Virus record (IMG/VR): IMGVR_UViG_3300050821_005904
Location: 1-46,905 of that record
DNA length: 46,905 bases
Source of the DNA: a virus
Reading direction: 5' to 3' (one strand)
Part shown: in pieces, positions 17,681 to 25,886 of the stretch
Layout: every line of letters begins with the position of its first letter
How positions within the stretch are numbered: the stretch's first letter is position 1
Notes under the pieces: generated by a model
Told to the model about the DNA's origin: nothing
The model's database searches: none
The model's input: the letters and a program-made list of their open reading frames with translations, nothing else
Made by a program: the position numbers and the translations under genes

Positions 17681-18640
17681 CTATGCAACGATCGGCGCGT
17701 TGGTCCAGCTGTCGAGCCGAGAAAGGCAGTACTTGTGCTCGTCGACCATTCCGACGTCCCAGTTGATGTGCGTGCGGTACGTCTTGCCGTCCTGCAGCAT
17801 GCCGATGTCGCGCACTTCGAGCGGCCGCAGCTGGAGGCCGCGCAGGCGCTGCTCGCCGAACGACACCACATAGAGAGACGCGGTCACCGGCGAGCCGCCG
17901 CCGGACGCCACCTCGTTGAAATCGAGCATGTAAGGGTGATCGTCCTTGGGGTAGCCCCACAGGAACGTCAGGCCGGCGTAGGACGCCTTGAGCCCGCCGA
18001 CGCCCTTGTCGCCGCCGATGTCGAATTCCTGCATCACGAATCCAGACAGGGTCTGAGTGCGGGCGAGTTGAATCCACAGGGGGCGCGACAGGTATGGCGC
18101 GATAATATGGGTGGGTTTATTCACGGCATTGATCGCAATATCCAAATTGGCCAACGATAATGGGCCGCCGCCGCTCGCTGCCGAGTTATGAATGTCTCGC
18201 GAATACTTGTTGGCCCTGATTTGCATGCCATTGAAGACGCGGGCGTTGGTCGATTCATCGCCCTTGATAAAGGTCGTCGCCCACAGCTGACCAAACGCGG
18301 TCAGGCCCATCTGCTCCTCGTAGGCGCGCCTTTCCGGGCCATGGCGGTCGACGATGGCGCGGTCGACATCGACATCGTGATCGATGATTGCGGTGTGCTC
18401 TTGCAACGGCGTGATGATGCCGTGCCCGGAGGACGAAGCCTCGTTGATGGCGCGGAACTGCGGCGTGGCCAGCACTGCCTGCCGGTAATATTGGAAGACC
18501 GAGCCCTTGAGGCCCTCGAACGGCATCGCCTCGAACACGTCGGTCGAGCGAGCGAACATCTCGATGGGTGGACGTCTGACGTCCTCGTTGGCGAAACTTT
18601 TAGCGTATTCCGCAACCGTGATGAGATTGGAGACAGGCAT
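17681..18640 (-). CDS. Major capsid protein
   Basis: Protein of 319 residues with a good ribosome site (GGAAGGGATG). It follows the scaffold gene and precedes the cement gene. Its style is that of HK97-fold capsid proteins of BPP-1-like podoviruses: an N-terminal arm with AEYAKSFANEDVRRPPIEMF, a middle E-loop/P-domain part (VDVDRAIVDRHGPERRAYEEQ) and a C-terminal A-domain with DGKTYRTHINWDVGMVDEH. No separate protease gene is nearby. Confidence 0.9.
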   Translation of the reverse strand: MPVSNLITVAEYAKSFANEDVRRPPIEMFARSTDVFEAMPFEGLKGSVFQYYRQAVLATPQFRAINEASSSGHGIITPLQEHTAIIDHDVDVDRAIVDRHGPERRAYEEQMGLTAFGQLWATTFIKGDESTNARVFNGMQIRANKYSRDIHNSAASGGGPLSLANLDIAINAVNKPTHIIAPYLSRPLWIQLARTQTLSGFVMQEFDIGGDKGVGGLKASYAGLTFLWGYPKDDHPYMLDFNEVASGGGSPVTASLYVVSFGEQRLRGLQLRPLEVRDIGMLQDGKTYRTHINWDVGMVDEHKYCLSRLDSWTNAPIVA

Positions 18641-18655
18641 TTCTGCATCCCTTCC

Positions 18656-19468
18656 TTATCTATTCGGCTGGGGAAATTTGGAGGCGTAGGCGATGCGTTC
18701 TGGGTAGGTCAGCTTTCCGTACTCGGCGTCGCTGATCTTCCCGGGAATGACCGGCTCACGGTGCGCACCGTTGAAGGCGCCGCCGCCCTGGCTGACGTAG
18801 CGCTGCATGAGGACTTCAAGGCCCTTGACGGTCGCGGCCGTCGGCGCGATGTCGAGCACCCGGGCCAGGTCGTTGAAGTGCTCGCCGCCCATGGCCTTGA
18901 GCCACGTACGAACGGAATCGAGCCGCGCATTGGCGTTTTCGCCAAGCTTCTGAACTTCGGCCGCCTTCGCGGTGGCGATAGCTTGGTCCTCGCCGATGCG
19001 GGACGCTGCGTGCAGTCCGAGCAGCTTACTGAAGCTGTCCTGGCTCATCCCGCTGGCGGAAGCGAACTCGCGCACCTGGGCGAGGAGGGGATCAGATTCA
19101 TTCCAAGCCCACTGCGTGCCCTGCGGAAGGACGTAGTCCTTGGAAAATTCGAGCTTGTATTCGCCGGGCTTGGGGGTGGAGAGCTTGGCTGAATCGGTGG
19201 CGGCCTTGAATGCGGTCAGGTCGTTAATGTACTTGCCCAGTTCAACGCCCTTGACCTCGCCCTTGGCGGCATCCCAGAACGCTTCCGGCGCCCAGTCAGG
19301 TCTGGCCGAAGCCGTAGGGGCCGCGGGGGTCGTCGGTGTCGAACTCGGAGGGCTGCCGGCCGCTGGCGATGGCGGCGGCGATGCCGCGGCGGCGGGAGTC
19401 GGGGCCGGCGACGGCGTGCTTGCGGGCGTGCTCGATAATGACGGCGTCGCTGCGGCGGATTCTGGCAC
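18656..19468 (-). CDS. Capsid scaffolding protein
   Basis: Protein of 270 residues. Residues 1-55 are almost only Pro, Ala, Ser and Thr, a disordered leader. The core starts at RPDWAPEAFWDAAKGEVKG, typical of podovirus scaffolds, followed by a helical region (SQDSFSKLLGLHAASRIGEDQ) and a C-terminal segment (KISDAEYGKLTYPERIAYA) likely to contact the capsid protein. It lies between portal and capsid genes, as expected. The first 173 bases overlap the end of the preceding gene in another frame; no later Met exists before the core, so the overlap is probably genuine. Confidence 0.87.
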   Translation of the reverse strand: MPESAAATPSLSSTPASTPSPAPTPAAAASPPPSPAAGSPPSSTPTTPAAPTASARPDWAPEAFWDAAKGEVKGVELGKYINDLTAFKAATDSAKLSTPKPGEYKLEFSKDYVLPQGTQWAWNESDPLLAQVREFASASGMSQDSFSKLLGLHAASRIGEDQAIATAKAAEVQKLGENANARLDSVRTWLKAMGGEHFNDLARVLDIAPTAATVKGLEVLMQRYVSQGGGAFNGAHREPVIPGKISDAEYGKLTYPERIAYASKFPQPNR

Positions 19469-19667
19469 TCTCTTCGAGTCCTTTGGACAACAAGCCCATC
19501 AATTCGGACGCGAAGATGCGTTGGCCATTTTCGACGCGCAACGCACGGACCTGCCCTGATCTGTTCACCTCCATCAGCCGTCGTTGCAGGTAGAGATAGA
19601 GCAGCTCGCCGTCGGGCGTGCGCCCGATGCGGTCGATTGCTTCGTGCATGGTTTCTTCGGTGATCAC
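19296..19667 (-). CDS. Small head-block protein (Bbp19-like)
   Basis: Protein of 123 residues starting at a GTG overlapping the portal stop (GTGA); the ATG at 19649 is an alternative. The N-terminal part (IDRIGRTPDGELLYLYLQRRL) and the RVENGQRIFASELMGLL helix recall the Bbp19-like proteins found between portal and scaffold in BPP-1 relatives. The C-terminal 57 codons overlap the scaffold leader in another frame. Role unknown; probably head assembly. Confidence 0.65.
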   Translation of the reverse strand: MITEETMHEAIDRIGRTPDGELLYLYLQRRLMEVNRSGQVRALRVENGQRIFASELMGLLSKGLEESARIRRSDAVIIEHARKHAVAGPDSRRRGIAAAIASGRQPSEFDTDDPRGPYGFGQT

Positions 19668-21289
19668 GGCAAACCCGCCGCTTGCTGCGGCTGGCCCTGC
19701 GGCGCCTGTCCGCCGGTCAGTTTGCTGATCTGGTCGAGCGCGGTTTGGACATCATTGGCATTGCGGAAATGGATGAGGTCGACGCGCATCTTCTTGATAA
19801 TGGCCTGCATGGTGGCGAAACCGTCGACCCGCAGTTTGAACTCCTCGGGAAAAGCCTGGCCCAGGATCTGGATCGCTTGCACCGTCTTGGCGATCTCCTG
19901 CTGCTCGGCGGCGCGCTGGGCTGGATTCATGGCGCGCGTCGATATCAGCGAGCCGTTGCGGCCGACCAAGCGCTGCACTGCGCCGACCCGCTCCAGGAGA
20001 TATTTGAACCGGTTGAAATACTGCATCGGCCCTTCGCGCCAGAACGCCATGCCGGGGGTGCCGATGCGTCGCTGCGCGCGCGCCATCTGGTCGAGCCACT
20101 GGCCGAGCGTCGGCGGGGTGTCGCCGCTCTGCTCCGGGAAGTCGATGAAGAACAGCTTCCGCATCCGGTGCTCCATCTCCTCGTGCTGGTAGATGGCCGG
20201 CTCCATGTTGATCGGCGGGTAAATCGGCTTGACGGCGCCTTCCGAGCCCTGGCGGATCGGATAGGCCATGCCGTCCTCGATCCCCTGCTCGATGTTGGTG
20301 AACGAGTCGCTCGGATAGGTAATCGGCGGATTGATATTGCGGCCGACGCCTTCGATCTTGCGACCTTCGAGCTCGTCGATCTGGCGCAGGTCCGGCAGCG
20401 TCTTGAACAGCGGACCCATGCCCCACGGCCAATCCGCGGTCGGATTGAACCGCGTGATCAGCAGCGGACAGCAGCCTTCGCCTTTGAGTTCGGTGCTATG
20501 GACCAGCTTGTTGCGCAGGAGGACCGTGTGCTCCCAGGTCTCGGTGCCGGTTTCCTCCCATTTGCGCCAATAGCCGAACACGACCTGGTGGCGGTCGCTG
20601 ATGTTGCCATCCTCGATGGAGCGGCGCTGCTCGGAGTCGACCTGGTCCCAGATCTCCTCGCCGAGCACGGCGCGGACATGGGGAGCGCGCGGCCAACGCA
20701 CCGCGAACCGGTCGTCGATTTCGCCGTAAGGCCCGAGATTGACCTCGCATTCGCGGATCGGAATGGCCTGGCAGGTGATGGGCGCGCCGGCGTAGGGGAT
20801 GTCGACCCACATGCCAGTCAGGCCGATCGAGAGGTCGGGATCGTAGGATTTCGGGATCTCGCTGTAGAAGTTCGACGCCTTGATCGCCTCGAAGATCAGG
20901 ATGTCGTCGTCGTAGACCTGGTCCTTGACCTGGTCCCACACCTGCTGCGGCACGAACATGCCGCGCCCGCGCTCGCACCACTGCTGCGCTTCGGGCATGA
21001 ATGTGTTGACGACCTCGGTCACAAACTCACCGACGAGGTCGAAGCCGACCGAGGTCTGCAGCTCCGGATAGTCCATCCAGCGCACCGTGCCGGGCGCAGT
21101 CTGCGAGGAGATCTGCCGCTGCCGGTGCGGCGCGGTCATGAAGTACATTTCCTTCATGTCGAGTTCGAAGAAACTTTTCCATGTGCGCGCGGCTGCCAGG
21201 CGCGACAGGACTTCTTTTTCGAGCGTGCGGTCGCCAGAGCCGCCACGGGGGCCCTCGTCGCCGCCTCCGGATGGTGTGCGGGCGAGCAT
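19664..21289 (-). CDS. Portal protein / head-tail connector (T7 gp8-like)
   Basis: Protein of 541 residues, the usual size of gp8-type connectors (T7, 536). Recognisable elements include the early helix (EVLSRLAAARTWKSFFELDM), PHRQRQ, FMPEAQQWCERG, SNFYSEIPKSYDPDLSIGLTGMW, and RFNPTADWPWGMGPLFKTLPDLRQIDELE, the last being a hallmark of the family. The C-terminus is Gln/Pro-rich. It should form the dodecameric DNA entry ring. The start overlaps the upstream stop as TGATG. Confidence 0.95.
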   Translation of the reverse strand: MLARTPSGGGDEGPRGGSGDRTLEKEVLSRLAAARTWKSFFELDMKEMYFMTAPHRQRQISSQTAPGTVRWMDYPELQTSVGFDLVGEFVTEVVNTFMPEAQQWCERGRGMFVPQQVWDQVKDQVYDDDILIFEAIKASNFYSEIPKSYDPDLSIGLTGMWVDIPYAGAPITCQAIPIRECEVNLGPYGEIDDRFAVRWPRAPHVRAVLGEEIWDQVDSEQRRSIEDGNISDRHQVVFGYWRKWEETGTETWEHTVLLRNKLVHSTELKGEGCCPLLITRFNPTADWPWGMGPLFKTLPDLRQIDELEGRKIEGVGRNINPPITYPSDSFTNIEQGIEDGMAYPIRQGSEGAVKPIYPPINMEPAIYQHEEMEHRMRKLFFIDFPEQSGDTPPTLGQWLDQMARAQRRIGTPGMAFWREGPMQYFNRFKYLLERVGAVQRLVGRNGSLISTRAMNPAQRAAEQQEIAKTVQAIQILGQAFPEEFKLRVDGFATMQAIIKKMRVDLIHFRNANDVQTALDQISKLTGGQAPQGQPQQAAGLP

Positions 21290-21528
21290 CAGCGCCGTCC
21301 AAATCCGCCGAGCCCGCCGCCGCCAAACAGGCCGCCGAACATGGGAGATGGCGTGGAGCCGCCGGACGTGCCGGACAGCGCGAGGCGCGCGCCGTAGCGG
21401 GCGAGCAGCGACGCGGTGTCGCCCTCAGCCTCGGTTTGCATCGCGGCGATCTGCTGCTGCTGCGCCGTCTTCGCCAGCTGTTGGAGCATCGGATCGGGCT
21501 GGATCTGCGGGGGCTTGGGGGCGCCCAT
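21289..21528 (-). CDS. Small Gln/Gly-rich protein upstream of portal
   Basis: Protein of 79 residues: a Pro/Gln-rich start, a predicted helix (LQQLAKTAQQQQIAAMQTEAEGDTA) and a Gly/Phe-rich low-complexity end (MFGGLFGGGG, FGRR). Coupled to the portal gene by stop-start overlap. Small proteins of this style often precede podovirus portals; a head-tail accessory role is possible. No family recognised. Confidence 0.65.
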   Translation of the reverse strand: MGAPKPPQIQPDPMLQQLAKTAQQQQIAAMQTEAEGDTASLLARYGARLALSGTSGGSTPSPMFGGLFGGGGLGGFGRR

Positions 21529-21539
21529 CTGGCGGGCCT

Positions 21540-21755
21540 TTAGGGCTTGGTGGCCACGCTGAGATAGGTCCAGGAGCCGAGCGCGGTGTTGGTAGCCCCG
21601 TTCGCGCTCTGGCCGACGATAGTGCCGGAAGAGAGCTGGCCGTTGCCGCGGCCGAACTCCTTCATCACCATTTGCAGAGCGTGATTGGCGAAGGCGACCT
21701 CAGAGGACTTCTTTTCGAGTCCCGGATCGTTGATCGTAATGGTCAGTAGCGCCAT
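21540..21755 (-). CDS. Hypothetical 71-residue protein
   Basis: The protein begins with a beta-like segment (LLTITINDPG), continues with an amphipathic helix (EVAFANHALQMVMKEFG) and ends Ser/Thr/Gly-rich. It lies 11 bases before the next small head gene, and its start lies inside the end of the preceding gene (56-base overlap). Probably part of the head operon; function unknown. Confidence 0.6.
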   Translation of the reverse strand: MALLTITINDPGLEKKSSEVAFANHALQMVMKEFGRGNGQLSSGTIVGQSANGATNTALGSWTYLSVATKP

Positions 21756-22218
21756 GTCTCACCCGCGCGATCTGGACGATGGTTGCACCATGGCGCAGAC
21801 ACTGGCGGCGGAACGCATCGGGCCGCAACGCACGGCAGGGCAGCCCGAGCAGGCGGGCGACCGCGGTGGTGCAGAGCATTGGCCGGAATAACCCCGGCCA
21901 AAAGCGGCCACTTGTTCCGGCGTTCATCGCCAGCACGTCGGCGTCGGCGGTCCATTCCGCGATCAGGCGCTTGGCCTCCTCGCCGCGGGCAACCTGGATG
22001 GTCGTGTGGAAAAATTGGCAGTCGTAGAACAGCCAGGCATCACAGGCGTGGATGTAGCCGAAACAGCGTGCGTGTTTGTGACGGCCGAGCGCGACGAGGC
22101 TCGCCCACCAGGTTGCGGCGCGCCGGTCAAACACGATCAGCCAGCGGGTGGGGGAGCCGCTGGCGTCAGTGGGGATCGGGTGGCCCACTTTGCCGCGCCA
22201 CTTTGATGGATGGAACAT
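21700..22218 (-). CDS. Hypothetical protein (172 residues)
   Basis: The frame is open upstream to a TTG at 22299, but the first ATG is at 22218 and fits the overlap with the preceding gene better. The product has FDRRAATWWASLVALGRHKH, FGYIHACDAWLFYDCQFFHT and VARGEEAKRLIAEWTADADVL, and a basic C-terminal part. The look is of a conserved phage protein with an alpha/beta core, but I cannot name the family. It lies upstream of the portal group. Confidence 0.6.
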   Translation of the reverse strand: MFHPSKWRGKVGHPIPTDASGSPTRWLIVFDRRAATWWASLVALGRHKHARCFGYIHACDAWLFYDCQFFHTTIQVARGEEAKRLIAEWTADADVLAMNAGTSGRFWPGLFRPMLCTTAVARLLGLPCRALRPDAFRRQCLRHGATIVQIARVRHGATDHYDQRSGTRKEVL

Positions 22219-22357
22219 CCTCCCATTCAGATGCCCACACGTGCCCAGCGAGAACTTGTCGGGCCAATGCAGCCGGATCAGATGCTTTACCGGCAGCAAT
22301 AAATAGCAAGCCTCGTTTCAGCCACTCGATGTGCCCCATAAGTTCACGCGTGATCAT
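22166..22357 (-). CDS. Hypothetical 63-residue protein
   Basis: Starts at an ATG with a GGGAGAGG site. The N-terminal half (HIEWLKRGLLFIAAGKASDPAALARQVLAG) looks like two helices and the remainder is polar. It overlaps the preceding gene by 14 bases and the next by 53. Nothing is recognised. Confidence 0.5.
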   Translation of the reverse strand: MITRELMGHIEWLKRGLLFIAAGKASDPAALARQVLAGHVWASEWEDVPSIKVARQSGPPDPH

Positions 22358-22499
22358 GGTCCCTCTCCCGGTCGAGAAGTTCCTGGAGAACTTCCTGCAC
22401 GTCGGGTTCGTATTTCATCAGGCGCTTGCACACTTGAATGATCAGCACCTTCAGCCGCTCGGCCTCGACACTGGCTGTTGAGGATCTCGTCCTACTCAT
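22344..22499 (-). CDS. Hypothetical 51-residue protein
   Basis: The chosen ATG at 22499 has a GAGAAGG site; a longer frame to 22538 would run into the upstream gene. The peptide has a Ser/Arg head and one long amphipathic helix (VEAERLKVLIIQVCKRLMKYEP) with an acidic/basic end. Function unknown. Confidence 0.5.
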   Translation of the reverse strand: MSRTRSSTASVEAERLKVLIIQVCKRLMKYEPDVQEVLQELLDRERDHDHA

Positions 22500-22518
22500 G
22501 GCGGCCACCTTCTCATTT

Positions 22519-23346
22519 TCACGACCCCGGGCGAACAACCCTTTGAATATCGATCAACCGTTTCTCGTTATCCTGTGTTCGGCTCAGCAGGGTGTCTATC
22601 TTCAAATACAGGTCTCCGGCCCAGCTCTCTGGATCGATTCGGTCGAGTGTCACGTTCATCTTGTTGAGCCACTCCTTAATTTCGTTGGTCTGTTGAGCTA
22701 TCTGCTTGCGCATTTTGTCCACTTCTCGCTGCACTTCGGCAGCGAGATCCTTGGCTTCCGTGAGCGCGCCATCCAGCTCTGGATTACTGCCGGCATCACC
22801 GAAAATTTCGTCGCGTATATCGGCGACCCACGCTTGCGGGCAATTAAGGCGCTGCGCCACCACCTTGTCAGTGTGCCCAGCGCAGTAGCAGCCATTTTTT
22901 TCATCGTAGCATTCTTGCAGTGTAATGATGATCAAGCGCTTTGTGTCGCGATCAGCCAATTTTGGGCCAAGGTTGAGAACCGCGTTGGCGCCATTAGCGG
23001 TTGATTGTTGCGTCGGCATTTGCTCTCGCCCCATATGAGCTTGCGTCGGGAGATTTATTACGGCAGCCGTCTGCCGTAGATCGGCATTGGAGAGCGGCTT
23101 GGCAGGGGGCCTACAAACGAAGCATCTGTGTTGTGATGGGATCAATCCTACCTGCCATCCAGCGCGGTGGAACTTGAGCGCAACCGCCTGAAATTCCCGT
23201 TGGTCGCTTGCGCCCGACTTGGCGCCTTTGAAGGTGTTCATACGCTCTGTTTGCGTTGTTCCGCACTTCCCACACTTGATCTCAAAGGCCCGCAGCGGCT
23301 TGTGGTCGATGATGACGTTTGTGGGCCTGAACAGCTTCTCATTCAT
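22519..23346 (-). CDS. Zinc-ribbon/HTH-like protein with coiled coil
   Basis: Protein of 275 residues. Residues about 18-80 hold two Cys pairs (CGKCGTTQT and HRCFVCRPP), enough for a zinc ribbon. About 150-190 is a segment with two further Cys (CYCAGHTDKVVAQRLNC) that reads like a helix-turn-helix (DKVVAQRLNCPQAWVADIRDEI). The last 80 residues are a coiled coil (AAEVQREVDKMRKQIAQQ). This suggests a nucleic-acid-binding protein. It lies 12 bases after the GHKL ATPase gene and may belong to that cassette. Confidence 0.65.
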   Translation of the reverse strand: MNEKLFRPTNVIIDHKPLRAFEIKCGKCGTTQTERMNTFKGAKSGASDQREFQAVALKFHRAGWQVGLIPSQHRCFVCRPPAKPLSNADLRQTAAVINLPTQAHMGREQMPTQQSTANGANAVLNLGPKLADRDTKRLIIITLQECYDEKNGCYCAGHTDKVVAQRLNCPQAWVADIRDEIFGDAGSNPELDGALTEAKDLAAEVQREVDKMRKQIAQQTNEIKEWLNKMNVTLDRIDPESWAGDLYLKIDTLLSRTQDNEKRLIDIQRVVRPGS

Positions 23347-23358
23347 AGTGGCCCCTAA

Positions 23359-24759
23359 CTATTCGGCTGCCTCCGCCTGTTGATAATGATCAGCCACCTT
23401 TTTCCATGCGCGCAGCCCGAGATGGTCTCTGTCTCCGAGATCGAAGAGCAGCTGCTCCGAATTTTGACCCTCGTACAAAAGCATGGCGATGTCATAGAGG
23501 GCGATGACGCACAGTTCCTCATCGCGGCCCGCGCGCAGCTTGGCGATGTGAGGATTGTCGCTCGCCAGCTGTATTCGTGCTGACTTTTTCTCGATCAGCG
23601 CTCTGCCAAATCCCTCGGTCTCATGCAGACCATCGGAAAATTCGATCAAGAGACCACGCGGGGGTTTTCTCCCGCTGGTCGGCCCTGTCGGAGTTGGGTC
23701 TGTATCTGGCGCAGGCTTCACGCGCTTATCACCGCCCTTGGGACCCTGTCTGCCCTGGGGGTCCTTTTTTACGGGCCGCGAAATCTTCATATGGTCCGGG
23801 ATCATGTCGTTCAGCAATTGCACGATGCGGTTCGTCCTGAGCTTGAGGGACGCAGAGTGACACTTCTCCAGCACCGGAGCGATTATTTCCGCGACCGCAT
23901 CCTCCAGCTGATCGTATTCGTTTTTGTCGAACAGCTCGTCCTTGAACTTGGCCAAGTGCCAGCCGCCTTCGAGGCTGACCCGACAATACATAGCGGATAT
24001 GCCGGCATATCCGTCGCAAGCGAAAGCGCTCTCCTTTTTGATGAGGCGCCACGCATAGGAGACATCGACCTGCTTCAATTTTGATTTGTGGTCGACCAGC
24101 ATGCCGGCGATAACGCTGGCTTTATTTCCTTCTCCTAGATCGATCTCGCCCTCGACTACGTCGGTCATGGCTGGCAATGGTATGGGTTGAATATCGGCGC
24201 CGTTTAGCGTCACAGTGCGGCCATACAGCATAGCGGGGTAATACAGCCGCTGTATTATGTTGGCTGTTTTTACAATATCTCGTTCTTTTGGTTTACGGAA
24301 AAGCTCCAATATCTGCACACGGGTGTAGGTCGACTTGCCATGAGCTGGGAATCTGTTGGGCTTCGGGAAAAGCCACCGACCCGAGGTGCGGACTGTGCTC
24401 CAGTCCCAAAAGCGGACCATCTTTCCGTCTATTGATACGCTTTCGAATTTTATGCACTGCCCGTGTTGAATTGCCTTGGATTTGATGCCGACCCCATAGC
24501 GGCCCAGCTTCGTGCCCACCATAGCTCCGTGCACGGAAAGACGCGTGAGCGCATGGTCCCGATCCTTAGTGATCCCCTCGCCATTATCCCAACAAGTCAA
24601 CTCACCGGCATTCATGATCAGCGCGACCTTTGTCGCGCTTGCATCGAATGAATTGTCTATCGCTTCCCCGGCCCACTGCCAGAACTCAGACGGCTCCGCG
24701 CGGATAGCGTCAATTAGATGAGTGCTCGGAACGCCCTCCTCATCGTAATTATTCTGCAT
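23359..24759 (-). CDS. GHKL-type (HSP90/MORC-like) ATPase
   Basis: Protein of 466 residues with the Bergerat ATP-binding fold in the first about 100: N-box EAIDNSFDASA (E32, N36), G1 motif CWDNGEGI (D58, G60, G62), and G2 motif GRYGVGIKSKA (G86-G91). This puts it in the gyrase/Hsp90/MutL/MORC superfamily; a histidine-kinase identity is unlikely because no H-box or receiver is seen. A second domain (about 130-310) may be the transducer region. A Lys/Pro-rich linker (about 320-370) precedes a C-terminal helical domain. The gene overlaps its DUF3102-like neighbour by 11 bases and is preceded by GGAGC. Such ATPases often act in DNA handling or in defence; the phage role is unknown. Confidence 0.85.
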   Translation of the reverse strand: MQNNYDEEGVPSTHLIDAIRAEPSEFWQWAGEAIDNSFDASATKVALIMNAGELTCWDNGEGITKDRDHALTRLSVHGAMVGTKLGRYGVGIKSKAIQHGQCIKFESVSIDGKMVRFWDWSTVRTSGRWLFPKPNRFPAHGKSTYTRVQILELFRKPKERDIVKTANIIQRLYYPAMLYGRTVTLNGADIQPIPLPAMTDVVEGEIDLGEGNKASVIAGMLVDHKSKLKQVDVSYAWRLIKKESAFACDGYAGISAMYCRVSLEGGWHLAKFKDELFDKNEYDQLEDAVAEIIAPVLEKCHSASLKLRTNRIVQLLNDMIPDHMKISRPVKKDPQGRQGPKGGDKRVKPAPDTDPTPTGPTSGRKPPRGLLIEFSDGLHETEGFGRALIEKKSARIQLASDNPHIAKLRAGRDEELCVIALYDIAMLLYEGQNSEQLLFDLGDRDHLGLRAWKKVADHYQQAEAAE

Positions 24760-25342
24760 ACGACGGCTCCAAAATGGCGAATGTCTGCATCAAGCCAGCG
24801 AGTAGCGCGCCCTTATCTTCCTCTGGTAGTTCCCGGTAGGCGAATTCTATCTGAGGACCTATTGTCCTGATCCATTCCACTAGATTTTTTGATTCCGACT
24901 GAGGAGCCGCGCTGGCTGCTGCTTTTTTTTTAACAGACTTCGGTTCTATCCCACGTAATTTTCGCACGTCCTTGCGCTGCATATTTGGGTTTATGGCGCC
25001 TGACGCGATGCCGTTCTCGAACTGAGCGGCGGTGAGTTTGGTTAGTTCATGGAGGATGGACCAGTGCACCGGCAAATGGGAAGCATGTTTCCCATTTCGG
25101 AGCCTTTCGTCGTCAGCTATTTTAATTAGCATGTTACCCATTCGCTTTGAAAATGGCGCCTCATTATTTTTGAACATCAGCTCCCATTCGCCGTGTAGCA
25201 ATTCGGCCTTTGCCGCCTCCAGCAGGTTTCCGGTTTCGAAGATGCTCGGCAGCTGCTCGCGCCACGCGCAGCTGATCAGCGCGGCCCAATCGGCGCGGGA
25301 GCGGGTGTTTGGCAATTTCGTCACCTTGATCGCCATGCCCAT
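24749..25342 (-). CDS. DUF3102-like protein
   Basis: Protein of 197 residues. The core (about 33-110) reads GNLLEAAKAELLHGEWELMF, a basic stretch with MGNMLIKIADDERLRNG, and HASHLPVHWSILHELTKL; this matches the pattern of DUF3102-type proteins (AK...HGEW, then HLP...L.EL) frequent in phages of alphaproteobacteria. A Lys/Ala-rich linker follows and then an acidic helical tail. It lies between an RHH gene and the ATPase gene and overlaps the latter. The molecular function of the family is not established; DNA binding has been suggested. Confidence 0.72.
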   Translation of the reverse strand: MGMAIKVTKLPNTRSRADWAALISCAWREQLPSIFETGNLLEAAKAELLHGEWELMFKNNEAPFSKRMGNMLIKIADDERLRNGKHASHLPVHWSILHELTKLTAAQFENGIASGAINPNMQRKDVRKLRGIEPKSVKKKAAASAAPQSESKNLVEWIRTIGPQIEFAYRELPEEDKGALLAGLMQTFAILEPSYAE

Positions 25343-25357
25343 TGCAGTTCACACTGT

Positions 25358-25540
25358 TTATTGATCGGTCTGCAGTCCCAGCTTCACCAGTCGGCGGATA
25401 GCTTCCGCCTGTGAGGGCTCGTCTTCTTGCGCAGCGCGCCAAGCGTCGACCTTTTCGATCAACGTCACATGTCCGCGCAGAACGATCTGCTTGGTGCGTC
25501 CCGCGCTCTTCAGGTGATCGCTTCCGGCTGGTGCTGGCAT
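25358..25540 (-). CDS. Ribbon-helix-helix regulator
   Basis: Protein of 60 residues, first gene of the cassette. The sequence KQIVLRGHVTLIEKVDAWRAAQ followed by PSQAEAIRRLVKLGL matches the strand-helix-helix of Arc/CopG/MetJ-type DNA-binding proteins. It is most likely a dimeric repressor of its own operon, or an accessory DNA-binding subunit of the ATPase system. Two promoter-like signals and an operator repeat lie directly upstream. Confidence 0.78.
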   Translation of the reverse strand: MPAPAGSDHLKSAGRTKQIVLRGHVTLIEKVDAWRAAQEDEPSQAEAIRRLVKLGLQTDQ

Positions 25541-25569
25541 CCGCAGATGCTATGAGGACATAGCAAGAA

Positions 25570-25631
25570 CGTCAACGAAAACCTTCAACGATAACAAAAT
25601 GTTATGTCACAAAATGTGGTTTACGAGTCAA
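25570..25631 (-). promoter_or_regulatory. Promoter/operator of the RHH-DUF3102-GHKL cassette
   Basis: On the minus strand, TTGACT (25626-25631) and ACATAA (25602-25607) are 18 bases apart. An inverted repeat ATAAC-N5-GTTAT (25591-25605) overlaps the -10 of that promoter, as a repressor site would. A second promoter-like pair, TTGACG (25570-25575) and TAGCAT (25547-25552), 17 bases apart, would give a nearly leaderless transcript at the ATG of 25540. The same inverted repeat occurs at 40163-40212 in front of the Cro-like gene. Confidence 0.55.
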
Positions 25632-25654
25632 CTCAATCACATAGCGGGCATTGG

Positions 25655-25873
25655 TCAGGACCACACACCGCGAACGTATTTCTCAAACGCGTCGTAATGC
25701 TTCCACGCCCCGCAGCAGGCGCAGCCCGCATCGAACTCCTCGCAGCGCGGGCCGAAATACTCGGTCACGTAGCGCTTCATGCGAGTCAGGACGATGTCGG
25801 TTTCTCTCCGAAGCATGCGCTCGCGGATGCAGCTGCGCTCGATCTCGAGGTCCTTGATGGTTCTCGTGATCAT
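25655..25873 (-). CDS. Small Cys-containing protein
   Basis: The chosen ATG at 25873 gives 72 residues; GGGGGTGA upstream may serve as ribosome site. Two helices with many Arg/Glu (KDLEIERSCIRERMLRRETD) are followed by YVTEYFGPRC and CACCGAWKHYDAF, whose Cys cluster could bind metal. Last gene of the small-gene run below the terminase, convergent with nothing. Function unknown. Confidence 0.55.
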   Translation of the reverse strand: MITRTIKDLEIERSCIRERMLRRETDIVLTRMKRYVTEYFGPRCEEFDAGCACCGAWKHYDAFEKYVRGVWS

Positions 25874-25886
25874 ACGATCACCCCCA

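Noticed and set aside
19682-21397. 571-codon plus-strand frame opposite the portal gene
   Set aside because: Composition is typical of an antisense shadow; the portal reading on the other strand has clear family motifs.
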